In this document: in pieces, positions 59,605 to 64,000 of the stretch | Layout of the letters: every line of letters begins with the position of its first letter | How positions within the stretch are numbered: the stretch's first letter is position 1 | DNA from: Halomonas campaniensis | GTDB taxonomy: Bacteria; Pseudomonadota; Gammaproteobacteria; Pseudomonadales; Halomonadaceae | Direction of reading: 5' to 3' | DNA: 64,000 nucleotides | NCBI RefSeq assembly: GCF_014193375.1 | Contig: NZ_JACHZF010000006.1 | Span: 1 to 64,000 of the forward strand | Notes under the pieces: generated by a model | Database searches by the model: none | The model's input: only the letters and a program-made list of their open reading frames with translations | Told to the model about the DNA's origin: nothing | Position numbers and translations under genes: made by a program

Positions 59605-60351
59605 TCAGACGCCGAGCAGGGTGTGCAGGTGCTCGCGCTTGCTCGGCAGCTCGGCCGCCGAGATCTCCTCGACGATCAGGCCGTGGTCCATCACGAAGTG
59701 GCGGTCGGCCAGCGGGGCGGCGAAGCGGAAGTTCTGCTCCACCAGCACGATGGTCATGCCGCGTTCCTTGAGCTTGACCAGCACCTGGCCCAGCGCCTGG
59801 ACGATGACCGGTGCCAGCCCCTCGGTGATCTCGTCGAGCAGCAGCAGCCGCGCCCCGGTGCGCAGGATCCGCGCCATGGCCAGCATCTGCTGCTCGCCCC
59901 CGGAGAGCCGCGTGCCTTGGCTGCGCCGACGCTCGTAGAGGTTGGGGAACATCTCGTAGATCTCGTCGATGGACATCCCGCCGGAGCGCACCGTGGGCGG
60001 CAGCAGCAGGTTCTCTTCGACGTCGAGGCTGGCGAAGATCCCGCGCTCCTCGGGGCAGTAGCCGATCCCCAGCCGCGGGATACGGTGCGCCGGCATGCCC
60101 AGCGTCTCGGTGCCGTTGATCATGATCGAGCCGGTGCGCCGGCCGACCATGTTCATGATCGCCTTGAGGGTGGTGCTGCGCCCGGCGCCGTTGCGCCCCA
60201 GCAGCGTCACCAGCTCCCCGCGCTTCACGTCGAAGTCGACGCCGTGGAGGATGTGCGACTCGCCGTAGAAGGCGTGCAGGTCGCGCACGCGCAGCATCTC
60301 GGCGCCGTCGCGGTCCTGGTACTCCATCAGGCTCTCGGCTGGCTGGTTCAT
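59605..60351 (-). CDS. livF: Liv-type ABC ATPase LivF, with Arg in Walker A
   Basis: The 248-residue ATPase has the LivF pattern: YGESHILHGVDFDVKRGELV, YCPEERGIFASLDVEENLLL, signature LSGGEQQMLAMARIL, Walker B LLLLDEITEGLAP and the H-loop region VLVEQNFRFA. Its Walker A reads GRNGAGRST, with Arg58 in place of the phosphate-binding Lys (codon 60178-60180). This substitution occurs in some LivF proteins, and the partner LivG keeps Lys, so the pair may hydrolyse ATP at one site mainly. It overlaps livG by ATGA. Confidence 0.9.
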   Translation of the reverse strand: MNQPAESLMEYQDRDGAEMLRVRDLHAFYGESHILHGVDFDVKRGELVTLLGRNGAGRSTTLKAIMNMVGRRTGSIMINGTETLGMPAHRIPRLGIGYCPEERGIFASLDVEENLLLPPTVRSGGMSIDEIYEMFPNLYERRRSQGTRLSGGEQQMLAMARILRTGARLLLLDEITEGLAPVIVQALGQVLVKLKERGMTIVLVEQNFRFAAPLADRHFVMDHGLIVEEISAAELPSKREHLHTLLGV

Positions 60352-61121
60352 GCGCTGGCCTCCTCTTCCGCCGCTTCGCTGCCCATGTAGGCCTCCTTGA
60401 CCCGCGGGTCGGCGGAGACCGTGGCGTAGTCGCCCTCGGCCAGCACCGCGCCGCGGGCCAGCACGGTGATGCGGTCGCACAGCCGGCTGACCACGCTGAG
60501 GTTGTGCTCCACCATCAGCACGGTGCGCCCGCGGGCCACGCGGCGGATCAGCTCGACGATGCGGTCGACGTCCTCGGCGCCCATGCCCTGGGTCGGCTCG
60601 TCGAGCAGCATCATGGTGGGGTCCATGGCCAGGGTGGTGGCCACCTCCAGCGCCCGCTTGCGCCCGTAGGGCATCTCCACGGTGAGCACGTCGGCGTACT
60701 CGCGCAGCCCCACCTCCTCGAGCAGCTCGATGGCGCGGTCGTTGAGGTGGTCGAGGGTGCGCTCGGACTTCCAGAAGTGGAAGGAGGTGCCCATGGGACG
60801 CTGCAGCGCCACGCGCACGTTCTCCATGGCGGTCATGTGGCCGAACACCGCGGAGATCTGGAAGGAGCGCACCAGGCCCAGGCGGGCGATCTCGTTGGCC
60901 TTCATGCCGGTGATCGGCTTGCCGCGGTAGAGGATCTCGCCGCGGGTCGGCGGCAGGAACTTGGTGAGCAGGTTGAAGACCGTGGTCTTGCCCGCCCCGT
61001 TGGGGCCGATCAGGGCATGGATATGCCCCTCCTGGACCTGCAGGTTGACATCGTCCACGGCGGTGAAGCCGCGGAATTCCTTGGTCAACCCCCGAGTCTC
61101 GAGGATGAACTCCTGGGTCAT
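60348..61121 (-). CDS. livG: Liv-type ABC ATPase LivG
   Basis: The 257-residue ATPase has Walker A GPNGAGKTT, Q-loop RSFQISAVFGHMTAMENV, Walker B MMLLDEPTQGM and H-loop LMVEHNLSVVSRL. The signature is degenerate (MPYGRKRALEVATTLA), as usual for LivG. ATG 61121 has GAGAGGAC; an in-frame ATG at 61214 would add a Thr-rich tail coded by repeats and is rejected. It is first in the five-gene operon. Confidence 0.9.
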   Translation of the reverse strand: MTQEFILETRGLTKEFRGFTAVDDVNLQVQEGHIHALIGPNGAGKTTVFNLLTKFLPPTRGEILYRGKPITGMKANEIARLGLVRSFQISAVFGHMTAMENVRVALQRPMGTSFHFWKSERTLDHLNDRAIELLEEVGLREYADVLTVEMPYGRKRALEVATTLAMDPTMMLLDEPTQGMGAEDVDRIVELIRRVARGRTVLMVEHNLSVVSRLCDRITVLARGAVLAEGDYATVSADPRVKEAYMGSEAAEEEASA

Positions 61122-61532
61122 GTGACGTCCTCTCGGGATCACCATCGGGCGATCCGCCGTTGATGCGGTTGTCGTTGTTGTGTGCCGTTGTCGTTGTTCT
61201 GGCCATTCCGGCATCGGGAGCGGCAGGGGCGGCGCTGCGGTAGCAGGGCGACCCTCAGCACTTTACGTTAACGTAAGCTAGAGGACTCGGCGGCAGTCGG
61301 CAATAGGCGTGAGGGTCGAACTCGACCAATGGTGTAGAGCCCGAGTTTTCAGTAGTTTGCAAACAAAATCGCCCTGCCGAGGCAGGGCCTCCCACCCCGG
61401 CGCCCCATCGAATTGATGTGCAAGGCTTTTGACCGAGGCACCGCGGGACAGGCAGGACCGATCCAGCACGCCACCGGGGGTCGGAGGATGGGCAAGGCGT
61501 GGGCATGACGGTACAATGACATACGCTACTGA
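61122..61532. other. gene-free leader region of the liv operon
   Basis: These 411 bp separate livG and a plus-strand membrane-protein gene. GTTGTCGTTGTT occurs twice (61168-61179 and 61187-61198). A strong stem GCCCTGCC-GA-GGCAGGGC (61371-61388) is followed on the minus strand by GATTTTGTTT, so it looks like a terminator or attenuator in the liv leader, about 250 bp before livG. No small gene with a ribosome site was recognised. Confidence 0.5.
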
Positions 61533-62216
61533 ATGTCTCCATTGGAATCGCCGCCTCCCATGCCCCCCTACCTGCCGCCCGGCCACCCCTGGCCGATCAG
61601 CTTTCGTGCCACCTGCCTACGCGCCACGCTCTACATCCTGCTCATCGCCGCCCTGGCCCAGGGCGTCTACGTCGAGGCGCTGCACTTCCCCGAGGTGCGC
61701 TTCTCGGAGTCCGGCTTCACCGAGCTCGCCCAGACGGCCGTGCTGGCGCTCTCGACGCTGCTGCTGCTCTACGTGAGGGTCGGGCTGCGCGAACTGCCAC
61801 AGGTGAGCCTGCTGCTGCTTGCCTTCGTGGCGAGTTCCCTGGTCCGCGAGCAGGATGTCCATCTGGACACCTACGTCTTCGACGGCGCCTGGCAGTTGCT
61901 GGTGACGCTGATCATCCTGCCGATGCTCTTCCGGGTGATCCGTGAGCGCCAGCGCTTCGTGGAAGAGTTCGCCAGCTACGCCAACAGCTTCTCCTTCGGC
62001 TTGTTCGCCGCCGGCTTCCTGACCACCTACGTCTTCTCGCGCCTCTACGGCCGCAGTGCCCTGTGGGAGGCGATTCTCGCCGAACGCTATGTGCGCACCT
62101 TCAAGGATGCCGCCGAGGAGGTGGTGGAGCTGCTCGGCTATGCGCTGATCCTCATCGCCGTGATCGAGCTGACCCTGCTGGCCCGTCGCTGGGCCCTGGC
62201 CCGCCGCGCCGGCTGA
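61533..62216 (+). CDS. integral membrane protein of unknown function
   Basis: The protein has up to 227 residues with about six membrane helices ([95 protein letters not shown]). A conserved-looking loop reads [20 protein letters not shown]. No family is named with confidence. ATG 61560 ([11 protein letters not shown]) is an alternative start. It stands alone, followed by a two-way terminator before rpoD. Confidence 0.7.
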   Translation: MSPLESPPPMPPYLPPGHPWPISFRATCLRATLYILLIAALAQGVYVEALHFPEVRFSESGFTELAQTAVLALSTLLLLYVRVGLRELPQVSLLLLAFVASSLVREQDVHLDTYVFDGAWQLLVTLIILPMLFRVIRERQRFVEEFASYANSFSFGLFAAGFLTTYVFSRLYGRSALWEAILAERYVRTFKDAAEEVVELLGYALILIAVIELTLLARRWALARRAG

Positions 62217-62255
62217 CGCGCGCCGGCGTCAATTCGCCGCCGCAACAAGGAAGAA

Positions 62256-62284
62256 AGCCCCCGCAGGCACTGCCTGCGGGGGCT
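62256..62284. terminator. strong two-way terminator between the membrane-protein gene and rpoD
   Basis: AGCCCCCGCAGGCA (62256-62269) and TGCCTGCGGGGGCT (62271-62284) are perfectly complementary. On the minus strand TTTCTT follows, serving rpoD; on the plus strand TGTCATTT follows. Confidence 0.85.
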
Positions 62285-62319
62285 TGTCATTTGCCGCGGC
62301 CCTGGGCCGACGGACGTGA

Positions 62320-64000
<1,681 letters not shown>

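Overview
The window is high-GC DNA with tightly packed, often overlapping genes and looks like chromosome of a halophilic or marine gammaproteobacterium, most likely Halomonadaceae (Halomonas or a relative). The evidence is the compatible-solute machinery (ProVWX-type ABC importer, a canonical BCCT carrier preceded by a UspA-type protein, and a second divergent BCCT), a Pseudomonas/Halomonas-like RpoD, and the pairing of a CBS/DUF294 protein with a DEDDh exonuclease. The genus is an inference from gene content; no rRNA is present.

Layout. 1-353: a decayed tyrosine-recombinase start abutting the 3' end of a tRNA-Ile2(CAU), i.e. the edge or scar of an integrated element. 499-12525: a YceI-like secreted protein, an Acr3/BASS-type permease overlapping an ABC exporter, an iron-regulated TonB receptor with a good Fur box, a LysR regulator with an AEC carrier, then a soluble PQQ aldose dehydrogenase whose stop overlaps a sensor kinase and an NtrC-type regulator. 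12721-19310: two low-complexity secreted or lipoproteins, then osmolyte import (proVWX, usp, BCCT). 19387-23800: exonuclease, DUF294 protein, DUF4168 protein, EamA permease. 23760-28467: NAD-linked formate dehydrogenase (fused FdsGB-like subunit plus FdsA); FdsA carries a 138-bp in-frame insert with inverted repeats. 28627-36641: a six-gene catabolic operon of unknown substrate with a divergent LysR gene. 36623-41393: MtgA, S-formylglutathione hydrolase, glutathione-dependent formaldehyde dehydrogenase, a LysR gene, a Cys-motif protein and a cytochrome c. 41409-49201: an eight-gene operon headed by the lanthanide-type methanol dehydrogenase xoxF, with its cytochrome, XoxJ-like protein and a PQQ-associated ABC system. 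49554-55486: complete pqqABCDEF, including the 23-residue PqqA. 55555-56286: Gfa. 56381-61121: a five-gene Liv-type ABC importer. 61533-64000: a membrane protein and rpoD, whose 5' end lies outside the window.

How it fits together. The central theme is oxidation of methanol or other short alcohols to CO2: XoxF/XoxG/XoxJ in the periplasm with PQQ made by pqqA-F, formaldehyde capture by Gfa, oxidation by the class III dehydrogenase and S-formylglutathione hydrolase, and formate oxidation by the Fds-type enzyme, all within about 33 kb. Nothing for C1 assimilation was seen here, so the module may supply energy or detoxify formaldehyde rather than support full methylotrophy. The soluble aldose dehydrogenase near the left end would draw on the same PQQ. 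The second theme is uptake of quaternary-amine osmolytes, and the unknown operon may join the two by importing and degrading such a compound.

The observations most worth pursuing are the inverted-repeat insert between two Fe-S cysteines of FdsA, the six-gene operon with an atypical BCCT carrier and an M19 protein lacking the usual HxD zinc pair, the unknown members of the xox region, and the palindrome in the divergent xoxF/pqqA promoter region.
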